Made by a program: the position numbers and the translations under genes | NCBI GenBank assembly: GCA_041649955.1 | Contig: JBAZMD010000001.1 | Span: 1-64,000 of the forward strand | Source of the DNA: JAQUPP01 sp041649955 | GTDB lineage: Bacteria > Patescibacteriota > Patescibacteriia > UBA2591 > JAQUPP01 | Length of the DNA: 64,000 bases | Direction of reading: 5' to 3' | Notes under the pieces: generated by a model | Database searches by the model: none | The model's input: only the letters and a program-made list of their open reading frames with translations | Told to the model about the DNA's origin: nothing | Part shown: positions 32,426 through 40,642 of the stretch, one piece after another | How the letters are laid out: each line of letters starts with the position of its first letter | How positions within the stretch are numbered: position 1 is the first letter of the stretch

Positions 32426-33367
32426 ATGCTAAATAACACGAACAGTCAAAATAAAATTATTTTTTGGGGTACGCCGGAATTTGCCGCCATTGTTTTGGAT
32501 TTACTAAGTCAAACTCAGTTTAAACCGGCTTTTGTTGTCACTGAACCGGATAAACCCGTGGGCAGAAAACAAATTGTAACCGCTCCGCCAGTGAAAGAAT
32601 CAGCTCTCAAATATGGCATTCCTGTTCTTCAGCCCGAAAATTTATTAACTTATCAACTTGCAAACCTACAAGCTGATTTGTTTATTGTCGCCGCTTATGG
32701 AAAAATCTTGCCAAAAGAAATTTTAGATATTCCAAAATACGGCTGTCTTAATATTCATCCTTCATTATTGCCTCTTTATCGCGGAGCAACGCCTATTCAA
32801 GCAGCTATTTTAAATGGCGACGAAATAACCGGAGTCAGTATTATTTTAATGGACGAAAAAATGGATCACGGACCGATCGTCGCGCAGCAACAATTGGAAT
32901 TGCCGATTACTGATTATCAATTGCCAAAATTATCCAAAGAACTGGCGGAATTGGGAGCAAAAATTTTAATAGAAACTTTGCCGAAATGGCTAACAGGAGA
33001 AATTAAACCAATTATTCAAGACGAAACCAAAGTAACTTTTACGAGACAGATTAAAAAAGAAGACGGTCTAATCAATTGGTCTCTTCCGGCAGAAAAAATT
33101 AAAAAAATGCTGCGAGCTTATTATCCTTGGCCGGGAATTTTTACCAATTTTGACAATAAAAAATTAAAAATCATTAAAGCGGAAATTTTAGAAATTCAAG
33201 ATAATAAAAAACCGGGAACAGTATTTTTTACATCAGACAAACAATTAGCAATAGCTTGCGGCAAAGATGCTTTAATTTTAAAAGAAATTCAACTGGAAGG
33301 AAAAAAAGCCATGACTGCCGGTGATTTTTTGAATGGTTATCCGAAAATAATCAACGCTATTTTATAA
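32426..33367 (+). CDS. fmt: Methionyl-tRNA formyltransferase
   Basis: Adds the formyl group to initiator Met-tRNA. 313 residues. KIIFWGTPEFAAIVLDLL is the usual start, with catalytic NIHPSLLPLYRGATPIQ and the DEKMDHGPI loop. The C-terminal OB-like domain starts near residue 207 (EDGLINWSLPAEKIKKMLRAYYPWPGIF). Its last 11 bases overlap the end of the convergent GT2 gene. It is a single gene divergent from tkt. Confidence 0.96.
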   Translation: MLNNTNSQNKIIFWGTPEFAAIVLDLLSQTQFKPAFVVTEPDKPVGRKQIVTAPPVKESALKYGIPVLQPENLLTYQLANLQADLFIVAAYGKILPKEILDIPKYGCLNIHPSLLPLYRGATPIQAAILNGDEITGVSIILMDEKMDHGPIVAQQQLELPITDYQLPKLSKELAELGAKILIETLPKWLTGEIKPIIQDETKVTFTRQIKKEDGLINWSLPAEKIKKMLRAYYPWPGIFTNFDNKKLKIIKAEILEIQDNKKPGTVFFTSDKQLAIACGKDALILKEIQLEGKKAMTAGDFLNGYPKIINAIL

Positions 33368-34853
33368 CTTTTCTTTTTTTCTCAGTCACCCTGAAGCCGA
33401 TATATTTACCCAGCATTAATCTGGTAATTCCCTCTCCGGCCGGAATAGAACCGAAAAAAATCATTGTAATCGGAAAAAGAAGCCATTGAAAAATCATAAA
33501 AAAATATTGAGTAATTTTATGTTTTTGGGGTTTTGGAGGCAATAAAATAGTGCTTAAAATAGCGGATAAGAAAAGTCCGACTAAAGTAAAAGTCATTAAT
33601 TTTTCCAAGACAAAAGGAGCGTTGTGAACAATCGCTTCTGTTTTATTTTGCAAATGAGCGATGCGCATCGGCAAATTACCTAAAATAAAAATTAAAAGCG
33701 GCACCGTGGCCCAAGTGCACGAACCTTCCAACTGAACCCAGAATGGCGGGATCTTTTTTTTAAAAGGCATTTTTTTGTTTCTGAATAAATTCCATATCAT
33801 CCACGGAACGTTTTCAACTCCATAGCCCCAGCGTAATATTTGTTTATACTGATTAATCAAAGTTTTTTTAATTGAACCGACATAAACCGTATCCATTGAA
33901 ACCGACATATATAAAGGAACTGTTTGATAATCGCCATTATAATGATTGTAACATTGCAGAAAAATTCTGGAGTCCTCGCTGACCACGTCTTTTTGCCAAA
34001 AACCGATGTCAGTTAAAGCCTTGAAACTCAAAGCATGACTGGAAAAAGTAAAATAAATATGCGGCTTGGTAAGTTCGGTTAAAAGCCAAAAAGTGGTTCC
34101 CCTAGCCACCACTCTTGTAAGCGCCGGCGAATCCCAAATATTATTATTAAATACCGCCACGGGCTGATAAGAACAATGCGTGGGATCCGGATGAGTAAGA
34201 TAAACATAAGTTAAATACGGAAGATACAAAGGATGAACACAGGTATCAACATCAAAACTGGAAACTATTATTTTTTCATAAGGCAAGCCTAATTCATCAA
34301 TTATTTTTTGCGCTTCTTGTCCGGAAAAATGCAAATTAGAACCCTTGCCGGAAATTTCATCAGGTAAATTTTTCGGATGAACTGTTACTAAAAATTTAAA
34401 AAATTTATCAGCGTATCTGCTTTTAATCTCTTCTGCCATTTTTAAAAAATTATCTTTATCTTTTTCTTCCCCTGCCAAAACCACTATTAATTTATGCAAA
34501 GGATAATCTGATTTTATTAAAGCTTCAAAAGTCGGTCCGACAACGTCTATTTCTTCTTTATAAGTGGCAAAAAATACCAAATGATGAATATCAGCATAAC
34601 CGGGCAATTTTTCCGCTTTTTCGCGCCAATTAATTTTTAAATTCTTGCGATATTTGCGCCAAGCGTAAATAAGCAAAATTGACAAATATAAAACTTTAAT
34701 CAGCCAATAAAGATCAAAAATAATAATAAAATAAATAACCCAAATGGGTCTTATGAACGATAATAAAATGCTTCCCAATAATATTACCCAAACGATAATT
34801 CCCGGGAACATTTCATAAAAACGATATTTTTGACGATCACTTGGGTGCCACAT
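33357..34853 (-). CDS. Processive family 2 glycosyltransferase, membrane-embedded
   Basis: 498 residues with two N-terminal membrane segments (about 15-60), a cytoplasmic GT-A domain and three or four C-terminal segments. Motifs follow processive GT2 enzymes such as cellulose/hyaluronan synthases: HLVFFATYKEEIDVVGPTFE, the metal site SSFDVDTC, VVSEDSRIF (the TED position), and QILRWGYG (QxxRW). It probably extends a surface polysaccharide using UDP-sugars. No BcsB or PilZ partner is seen. Six bases separate it from the permease upstream. Confidence 0.85.
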   Translation of the reverse strand: MWHPSDRQKYRFYEMFPGIIVWVILLGSILLSFIRPIWVIYFIIIFDLYWLIKVLYLSILLIYAWRKYRKNLKINWREKAEKLPGYADIHHLVFFATYKEEIDVVGPTFEALIKSDYPLHKLIVVLAGEEKDKDNFLKMAEEIKSRYADKFFKFLVTVHPKNLPDEISGKGSNLHFSGQEAQKIIDELGLPYEKIIVSSFDVDTCVHPLYLPYLTYVYLTHPDPTHCSYQPVAVFNNNIWDSPALTRVVARGTTFWLLTELTKPHIYFTFSSHALSFKALTDIGFWQKDVVSEDSRIFLQCYNHYNGDYQTVPLYMSVSMDTVYVGSIKKTLINQYKQILRWGYGVENVPWMIWNLFRNKKMPFKKKIPPFWVQLEGSCTWATVPLLIFILGNLPMRIAHLQNKTEAIVHNAPFVLEKLMTFTLVGLFLSAILSTILLPPKPQKHKITQYFFMIFQWLLFPITMIFFGSIPAGEGITRLMLGKYIGFRVTEKKRKVIK

Positions 34854-34859
34854 AATAAT

Positions 34860-35987
34860 TTAACGGATAAACAAATAAGCGATTTCCGAAACCATACCCA
34901 ATAAAAGCAAAATTATCAAAAGATAAGTAAAAAACGGTATGCGATATTGAAATCTTTTTTTAACAAAATGCTGATAAATTAAAATAACAATAATTCCTTC
35001 CAGTCCCAAAAAAATACCGCCGGTCAAGCCGATGACATCAATGCAATTTTTAAAACCCAATAAATATAAAGCAAGAGGAATAAAGCAGGCAAAAGCCCAA
35101 GATTTCTTTTTGGATAATTTCAAATCATACCAAAAAATTTTCTTTAAAGTGGTTCCTATACTGATAAAAGAAGTAAAAGTAGTGATTAATCCCAACAAAA
35201 AACCCAAATAAATCAATCTGGGGTCAATGATTTTGCTAAACCCCAAAATAGCGTCATTTGTTGTTTCTGTGCCGCTAACGCCTAAAATGGTAAAAGTAAA
35301 AAGCAGATAGCAAATGGCGGAAATAATAATACCAAAACCGATTACTTTAAAAAGTTTTTTACGATTTCGATCAACAATTTCCTTAACTTCCGGCACCAAA
35401 GTAATACCCCAAAGAGAAAATAATATTACTCCGTAAGGCATTGTTAAAAAACGATAATCAAAGGTGGCCAAATTATTCAAATGAACATAAGGCAAGCCCC
35501 TGAAAAAGAAAAATAAAAGTATCAGCACGAAAACAACTCCTAAAATCAATTGAATCGGCACCATGGCGCATCGATCGCGATAAATTATAATTGATCCTAA
35601 AATAAAATAAGCCAAAATATAATAAATAACAGCGCCGCCGATCAAAGGTGATAACAATAAATATAAAAACTCTCCGCCCATAATAAGATAAGCCAAAAGC
35701 GCGCCGGCTAAACTAAGCAAAGAAACAGTGAAGCTGATTTTTTTGGCTCTTTTGCCCAGATATTCTTCGGCATAACCGGGAATTCTGGCAACGCGGTGAG
35801 TATCGCAAGTCACTTCTCCTAAAAGAGAATGGATGACAATAACTATACCGGACATTAAAATAAAATACGCAACAACGACAAAAAATCCGGCCTGCCGCGC
35901 CACATAAGGCAAACAAAAAAATCCGACACCAATAATGGTTCCGGCAAAACACGCTAATGCTTTGATAAATCTGAATTTTCTTTTCAT
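34860..35987 (-). CDS. Amino acid permease (aromatic/AAAP type)
   Basis: About eleven hydrophobic segments in 375 residues. The first helix FIKALACFAGTIIGVGFFCLPYV has the GxxIGxGxxxLP unwound-helix pattern of LeuT-fold amino acid carriers, closest to the TyrP/Mtr-like branch. Imports an amino acid, which fits an organism that cannot make most of them (inference). Upstream of it lies the 36039-36105 hairpin element; downstream it is in series with the GT2 gene. Confidence 0.82.
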   Translation of the reverse strand: MKRKFRFIKALACFAGTIIGVGFFCLPYVARQAGFFVVVAYFILMSGIVIVIHSLLGEVTCDTHRVARIPGYAEEYLGKRAKKISFTVSLLSLAGALLAYLIMGGEFLYLLLSPLIGGAVIYYILAYFILGSIIIYRDRCAMVPIQLILGVVFVLILLFFFFRGLPYVHLNNLATFDYRFLTMPYGVILFSLWGITLVPEVKEIVDRNRKKLFKVIGFGIIISAICYLLFTFTILGVSGTETTNDAILGFSKIIDPRLIYLGFLLGLITTFTSFISIGTTLKKIFWYDLKLSKKKSWAFACFIPLALYLLGFKNCIDVIGLTGGIFLGLEGIIVILIYQHFVKKRFQYRIPFFTYLLIILLLLGMVSEIAYLFIR

Positions 35988-36011
35988 ACGAAAATTATTT
36001 AATTTATTTAA

Positions 36012-36027
36012 TCCGCCAGCTGGCGGA
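36012..36027. repeat. 16-bp perfect palindrome
   Basis: TCCGCCAGCTGGCGGA, self-complementary with no loop, 25 bases upstream of the permease start (minus strand) and next to the hairpin element at 36039-36105. Confidence 0.8.
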
Positions 36028-36029
36028 GC

Positions 36030-36107
36030 AAAATTTTTAACTATAATTTTGCGTACCCGCCCAGATTTTTTAATAAAAAACTTGGGCGGGTAAAGGTTTT
36101 GTTGCCA
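36030..36107. repeat. Hairpin element with conserved flanks, copy 1
   Basis: Stem TACCCGCCCA (36054-36063) with TGGGCGGGTA (36083-36092), a two-pair break, then TTTTTT-AAT-AAAAAA. Minus-strand flanks CAACAAAACCTT before and CGCAAAATTATAG after are shared with the element at 38266-38428, whose stem is different. The same kind of stem occurs in frame in thrS (57607-57645). Confidence 0.85.
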
Positions 36108-36110
36108 AAA

Positions 36111-36449
36111 TTACTGCGTCTCCGGCTTGTAATTTTTGACAAAGCCCTTTATATCTTCGGGCATGGGTATTTCTTTTTTGGGGCTTATGCCCGGATAACG
36201 CCAAGCAGTAACAATTTTTATTTTCTCGCCTACTTTTTGATACATCAGCCAAATTTCAGTCGGATGTTTCTTGCTGCCCGAAACTTGCATTATGGCCGTG
36301 GTGTCCGGCGCAATCCCCTCTTCTTGGCGAATTGAATTGCGAAGTAATCTTTTCAAGCAATTTTCCGAAAGTCCGTATTGGCGCATTTTTGAAACAGCGT
36401 GCCGAGTCCAAATAGTTTTAAAATCATTTTTTGGCGCTTTAAAATACAT
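36111..36449 (-). CDS. Small protein, possibly DUF4258/RelE-like (112 aa)
   Basis: Start set at 36449, nine bases after the rpe stop; the longer in-frame start at 36527 would overlap rpe by 70 bases. The core WTRHAVSKMRQYGLSENCLKRLL followed by an Ile/Met strand and EIWLMYQKVGEKIKIVTAWRYPG has the H-x-x-x-R/K-M start and strand order of DUF4258-type small proteins, a group with RNase/toxin-like folds. No antitoxin gene adjoins it. Function is uncertain. Confidence 0.6.
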   Translation of the reverse strand: MYFKAPKNDFKTIWTRHAVSKMRQYGLSENCLKRLLRNSIRQEEGIAPDTTAIMQVSGSKKHPTEIWLMYQKVGEKIKIVTAWRYPGISPKKEIPMPEDIKGFVKNYKPETQ

Positions 36450-36457
36450 ATAATTTT

Positions 36458-37108
36458 TTAAAAGAGTTTTACTAACTCTTTTATTTTTTTCTTTTCTTGA
36501 CCCGGATATTTTTTTAAATTTTCCCAAAAATAAGAACCGACAAATAAATAATCTGCGCCTGATTTTTTAAGCAATGGCGCGGTTCTTGGATTTACGCCGC
36601 CGTCAACGCCTATTTTTACTTTCGGAAACATTTTATGGAAAGATTCAATCTTTTTCAAAATTGACTTTTTAAATTTTTGTCCGCTGAATCCCGGTTCTAC
36701 GCCCATAAACAATATCGTGTCCAATAAATCGGACGGAATATTTTTTAATTTTGCCAAAGATGTTTTTGGATTTATGGCTAAGCCGGCTTGAAAACCTTTT
36801 TGCTTGATCAATTTTAAAATCTGTTCAGGATTTTTATCCGCTTCAAGATGAAAAACAATTCTTTTTATTTTTTTAAAAAACCATTTTTTAACAGCCAATC
36901 TAAGATTTTTAACCATCAAATGAACTTCAAAATCCATTTGAACATTAAAATTTTTAAGATCCGAAGCGTTTTGCCAGGTTTTATTTTTAACAAAAATGCC
37001 GTCGCCGATATCAATTTGAATCAATTTAAATATTCCTTGGCAAATATTTATTTTTTCTTTAACTGCTTTAAAATCTTTTTCTAAAATAGCGGGAATAATT
37101 TGCGCCAT
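36458..37108 (-). CDS. rpe: Ribulose-phosphate 3-epimerase
   Basis: Interconverts ribulose-5-P and xylulose-5-P, feeding transketolase. TIM barrel of 216 residues. PAILEKDF, IQIDIGDGIFVKN (metal/active Asp region), FEVHLMV, MGVEPGFSGQKF, and GVDGGVN match the family. The usual DxMDGxF reads DIGDGIF, a small divergence. A 166-nt palindromic element separates it from the upstream 76-aa gene. Confidence 0.9.
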   Translation of the reverse strand: MAQIIPAILEKDFKAVKEKINICQGIFKLIQIDIGDGIFVKNKTWQNASDLKNFNVQMDFEVHLMVKNLRLAVKKWFFKKIKRIVFHLEADKNPEQILKLIKQKGFQAGLAINPKTSLAKLKNIPSDLLDTILFMGVEPGFSGQKFKKSILKKIESFHKMFPKVKIGVDGGVNPRTAPLLKKSGADYLFVGSYFWENLKKYPGQEKKKIKELVKLF

Positions 37109-37145
37109 AATTATCTTTTTATTTCTTCATATAATATTTATTACC

Positions 37146-37320
37146 CTTAGCGAATTTCGTCTGAACGGATGTTGCGGAAAAGCCTTAGAAAATTAAGGAG
37201 TTTTATTGAAAAATTCATCTGTTTGACGACCTCTTTGGGAGGAGTTATGAATTTTTCAAAATAAAACGAGTATAATTTTCAAGGCTTTGGAGTGTTGAGT
37301 GAAGGCGAAATTCGCGACTT
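37146..37320. repeat. Long nested palindromic element, GCGAATTTCG family copy 1
   Basis: Outer arms GCGAATTTCGTC (37150-37161) and GGCGAAATTCGC (37304-37315), then GAAAATTA/TAATTTTC (37188-37195 and 37273-37280), then a 19-pair arm 37200-37218 with 37247-37267 (two-base bulge), and an inner CCTC/GAGG. Shares its outer 40 bases on each side with 44965-45039 and carries an extra core of about 95 bp. It begins right after the stop codon of the minus-strand 76-aa gene and fills the gap to rpe. Confidence 0.85.
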
Positions 37321-37322
37321 TT

Positions 37323-37553
37323 TTATTTAATAAAGGGCGGACGCGGCGGAAATTTTTTCTTCACCAAAGTGTTTGGTTTTGCAGGAAAATCAGTCTTAGA
37401 TAACTTTTTTTTGCCGGTAAAAATAATCAAAATAATTATTAAAACAATAAAAATCAAAATCGGGATATAAACTAAAGGAGCATTTTTTATGCCAAAAATA
37501 AAAGCGCCTATTATTGCTTTTAAAAATGACCCTATATTTCCAATTGATGACAT
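37323..37553 (-). CDS. Small membrane protein (76 aa)
   Basis: One clear membrane segment (APLVYIPILIFIVLIIILII, about 25-45) preceded by a Gly/Ile-rich amphipathic stretch (IGSFLKAIIGAFIFGI) and followed by a basic tail with KKFPPRPPF. Family not recognised. It starts six bases after the stop of the TRAX-like gene, so it is probably co-transcribed with that gene. Confidence 0.6.
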   Translation of the reverse strand: MSSIGNIGSFLKAIIGAFIFGIKNAPLVYIPILIFIVLIIILIIFTGKKKLSKTDFPAKPNTLVKKKFPPRPPFIK

Positions 37554-37559
37554 AAAAAA

Positions 37560-38135
37560 TTATTTGCTTCTTATTTTTAAATCATATAATATTTCTTCCG
37601 CTTTTTTCAGATTTCTTTTAGCATCATCGTATTTTGTGCGCAAATAACCGGTCAAATCCAATTTAATCAATTCGCCCACGACTTGAGTGATTAATTCTTT
37701 TAATTCCCGCGCTTTTTCAACCTTATCTTCAGTGGCTAAAAGGACGATTTTTCTGACCAATTCGCCGGTCAAATCGCAAATACCGCCCAAATAACTTTCA
37801 AAACCAAGCTTAATTTCGGAAATCTCCTTTAACTGGCCAAGTTTTATAGCTTGCCAAAACAGTTTAGCTTCCGCGTATTCTTCCAAGGCCGCTTTATAAG
37901 CACCGGCATATAAAAGTTGCGGCGACTTGGTTAACGAACCCTGAAGCTTGATAAAAATCTTTTCAACTTCTTCAAGGCTTTTTTCTGCTTCACTGATTTG
38001 ATCGCGCTGCAAAGAAAAAATGGCCTGTTTTGACTTATGCAAAGCGACGTTTGATTGCTGATTTACCAAATAAAACATTGAAACGTGATTTTTATATTCC
38101 TTGCTTAATTTTTGCAACATTATTTTATTGATCAT
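37560..38135 (-). CDS. TRAX/translin-family protein
   Basis: All-helical 191-residue protein of the translin superfamily; in eukaryotes translin with TRAX forms the C3PO endoribonuclease, and archaea have TRAX-like homologues. Marks seen: SNVALHKSKQAIF (His in helix 1), EEYAEAKLFW with Glu86 and Glu89, YLGGICDLTGELVRKIV with Asp121, and LRTKYDDAKRNLKKAEEIL at the C-terminus. The Glu/Glu/Asp set corresponds to the TRAX catalytic residues, so it may be an active nuclease. Upstream lies the two-element region 38158-38428. Confidence 0.85.
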   Translation of the reverse strand: MINKIMLQKLSKEYKNHVSMFYLVNQQSNVALHKSKQAIFSLQRDQISEAEKSLEEVEKIFIKLQGSLTKSPQLLYAGAYKAALEEYAEAKLFWQAIKLGQLKEISEIKLGFESYLGGICDLTGELVRKIVLLATEDKVEKARELKELITQVVGELIKLDLTGYLRTKYDDAKRNLKKAEEILYDLKIRSK

Positions 38136-38157
38136 AGTAAATTTTTTAAAATTTTTA

Positions 38158-38257
38158 ACCCGCCAAAATTTTTGGCAGTAGATAATTTGAACTTTTTAAA
38201 TTAAATAGTTAATTATATTATTTAGACAATTAAATCTTAGATTGGAATTTGGGCGGG
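38158..38257. repeat. Palindromic element F
   Basis: CCCGCCAAAATT (38159-38170) pairs with AATTTGGGCGGG (38246-38257) with one mismatch, around an A/T-rich 75-bp interior. With the neighbour element at 38266-38428 it fills the 302-bp space between the TRAX-like gene and tsaB; no ORF is seen there. Confidence 0.75.
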
Positions 38258-38265
38258 GCGAAAAA

Positions 38266-38428
38266 TTTTACTAAAAATTTGCGTACCCCCTCCTTTTGAG
38301 CGCTCTTGGAATAAAACTTATTACATATATGTAGTAGGGCAATTTAGTGAAAGAATATACATTAGTTTTTTTACTAATTTAGAAGAGAATATTGAGAGCG
38401 TCTAAAAGGAGGGGGTAAAGGTTTTGTT
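38266..38428. repeat. Hairpin element with conserved flanks, copy 2
   Basis: Stem TACCCCCTCCTTTT (38284-38297) with AAAAGGAGGGGGTA (38404-38417), then a three-pair break of G-T and A-C, then CGCTCT/AGAGCG. Flanks on the minus strand (CAACAAAACCTT and CGCAAATTTTTAG) match those of 36030-36107 although the stem sequence differs. Confidence 0.85.
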
Positions 38429-38429
38429 G

Positions 38430-38449
38430 CTCCGACTTTAATGTCGGAG
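38430..38449 (-). repeat. Hairpin holding the tsaB stop codon
   Basis: CTCCGAC (38430-38436), loop TTTAAT, GTCGGAG (38443-38449). On the minus strand the last codons of tsaB and its TAA (38440-38438) lie within it. Confidence 0.7.
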
Positions 38450-38854
38450 ACAAAACTCTTTAGGTTGGCTTATATTGGGCAGTTTCCCATAAAACGGCCT
38501 GACTGTTTTAGTTTTTTTATTTAATTTTTTAATTCCGATTTTAATCAAATCAAATTTATCTCCATTTTTAAGGCCGACCACTGGAACTTTTAATAACCAT
38601 GCCAAAGTGTTCGCCACTGACAAGGCCACTCTAATACCGACAAAAGAGCCCGGACCGTTAACAACAATAATACCCTTAACATCTTTCAATCTTTTATTTG
38701 CTTTTAACAAAAGATTGTCCAATCCTTTTAAAATATTATTATCTTGTCCTCGTTTATTTTTTAAAGTTAGAAAAAAATATTTTTTCGCGGATTTATCCAA
38801 TATCAACGCCAAATAATTTTTATCATCTTCCAAATTATTAATCAGTAAATACAT
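38438..38854 (-). CDS. tsaB: TsaB, tRNA threonylcarbamoyladenosine synthesis protein (short)
   Basis: ASKHA-fold partner of TsaD/TsaE for t6A37 in tRNA. The N-domain signature GPGSFVGIRVALSVANTLAWLLKVPVVGL is clear at about 67-95. At 138 residues it is much shorter than the usual 210-240, losing most of the C-terminal domain. The last codons and stop lie in a hairpin (38430-38449), so the gene may have been cut short by a palindrome insertion, or it may be a naturally short lineage form. Four bases separate it from argS. Confidence 0.85.
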   Translation of the reverse strand: MYLLINNLEDDKNYLALILDKSAKKYFFLTLKNKRGQDNNILKGLDNLLLKANKRLKDVKGIIVVNGPGSFVGIRVALSVANTLAWLLKVPVVGLKNGDKFDLIKIGIKKLNKKTKTVRPFYGKLPNISQPKEFCLRH

Positions 38855-38857
38855 ACG

Positions 38858-40615
38858 CTACATTTTATTTAAGACGTCAATGCCAAGCAAGTTTAAACCG
38901 TTTCTCAATACTTGCGATGTTGCTTGAATCAACGTCAAACGCGCCTTAACCAAATTTTTACTTTCCGCTTTTAAAACCTTATGCTTGTGATAAAATTCGT
39001 TGAAAGTTTGGCTTAATTTCAAAAGATAAGTCGCCAAACAAGTTGGATTATACGACAAGGCGGCTTCTTTAGTCACTCCGGGAAAAGCCGCTAATAATTT
39101 TAAAATCGCCGCTTCTTCAGGATTGCCCAATATTTTATAATCAATTGCTTTATCCGTGATTTCTTCCACGGGTTTTTTTTCTAAAATACTGTGGATTCTG
39201 GTATAAGTATATTGAATATAAGGACCGGTTGCTCCTTCAAAAGAAATTGATTCTTTGGGCTGAAAATGGACTTCTTGATCCGGCGTAAATTTAAGCAAGA
39301 AAAATTTCAAAGCGGCCAAAGCGATAATTTCCGCTCTTCGCGAAACTTCAATCGGGCTGATATTCGGATCACTGGACATTATTTCGCTTTTTGCCAATTG
39401 TTCTATTTCCGCAATAACATCATCCGCATCCACAACTGTTCCTTCTCTTGATTTTAATCTTCCTTCAGGAACAAAAATCAAGCCATAAGAAAGATGATGG
39501 CAATTTTCCACTCCCTTAAAACCGAATAATTCTAAAATTTTGAACAAAACTTGAAAATGATATTTTTGTTCCGATGCTACCACATAAATTGATTTATATG
39601 GTTTAAAGTCGCGATTTTTTAAAAAAGCCAAGCCAATATCTTGCGTAACATAAACACTTGTGCCATCAGCCCTAACTAAAACTTTTTTGTCTAAATTATA
39701 TTTTGTTAAATCAATTTCTATGGCTTTATCTTCGCGGCGATAACAAATTTTTCTTCTTAATGCTTTTAAAATTATTTTCTTGCCTAATTGATAAGTATCG
39801 CTTTCAAAATACCATTTGTCAAAATTGATTCCAATTTTTTCGTAAGTTTTATAAAAACCATCAAGCGCCCATTTGTTCATTTGCTGCCAAAGGGCGATTA
39901 TTTCTGAATCCCCTTTTTCCCATTGTTCCAATATTTTTTGCGCTTCATTTAATAATTCGGGATTTTCTTTAACCTTGGTGTTAAATAAAACATAATATTT
40001 TCCAACGAAATGATCGCCTTTTATTTTTTCCGATTCCGGAGTTTTACCTTCGCCCCATAATTTGTAGGCCAACATTGATTTACAAATATGAATACCTCGA
40101 TCATTAATCAAATTAATTTTAATAACTTTATAACCGATAGCTGATAATAAATTGGCTGTGGCCTGACCCAAAAAATTATTTCGCAAATGCCCCAAATGCT
40201 GCGGTTTATTGGTATTAGGCGCTGAATATTCCACTAAAATTTTTTTATTTTTCCCAAAATTTGAAAAACCGAATTTATCTCCTTTGGATAAAATTTCCTC
40301 GCAAATCGCTTTAAACCAAATTCTTTTATTAATAAAAAAATTAAGATAAGGTCCGATATTTTTCGCTTTTTCAAAAACTGAAAATTTTGTTTTATTCAAA
40401 TTAAGCTGCGAGGCTAATTCTTGAGCAATGACTGTCGGCGCTTTTTTAAGAACTTTCGCTATTTCAAAACAAGAAATACTAAAATCTCCCATCTCTTGAT
40501 TGGGAGGAGTTTCCAATTTTAGATCCTCTTTAAATAAAGAAAAATCAAAAGAGAGACTTGTTAAAGCCCTTTTTAAAGCTTCTATAAGATGTTTTTGCAG
40601 TATTTCGGTAGTCAT
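38858..40615 (-). CDS. argS: Arginine--tRNA ligase
   Basis: Class I synthetase of 585 residues. N-terminal additional domain (1-100), HIGH-type motif NTNKPQHLGHLRNN, the KMSKS counterpart in GRLKSREGTVVDADDV, and the DALR-type anticodon domain (ATYLLKLSQTFNEFYHKHKVL) are present. Length is normal. It precedes tsaB on the minus strand. Confidence 0.97.
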   Translation of the reverse strand: MTTEILQKHLIEALKRALTSLSFDFSLFKEDLKLETPPNQEMGDFSISCFEIAKVLKKAPTVIAQELASQLNLNKTKFSVFEKAKNIGPYLNFFINKRIWFKAICEEILSKGDKFGFSNFGKNKKILVEYSAPNTNKPQHLGHLRNNFLGQATANLLSAIGYKVIKINLINDRGIHICKSMLAYKLWGEGKTPESEKIKGDHFVGKYYVLFNTKVKENPELLNEAQKILEQWEKGDSEIIALWQQMNKWALDGFYKTYEKIGINFDKWYFESDTYQLGKKIILKALRRKICYRREDKAIEIDLTKYNLDKKVLVRADGTSVYVTQDIGLAFLKNRDFKPYKSIYVVASEQKYHFQVLFKILELFGFKGVENCHHLSYGLIFVPEGRLKSREGTVVDADDVIAEIEQLAKSEIMSSDPNISPIEVSRRAEIIALAALKFFLLKFTPDQEVHFQPKESISFEGATGPYIQYTYTRIHSILEKKPVEEITDKAIDYKILGNPEEAAILKLLAAFPGVTKEAALSYNPTCLATYLLKLSQTFNEFYHKHKVLKAESKNLVKARLTLIQATSQVLRNGLNLLGIDVLNKM

Positions 40616-40642
40616 TGTTTATCTACTTATTAGCTTATCTAC

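Noticed and set aside
36450..36527. Longer start for the 112-aa DUF4258-like gene
   Set aside because: It would overlap rpe by 70 bases in the same direction without a ribosome binding site; the extra residues look unlike the domain.
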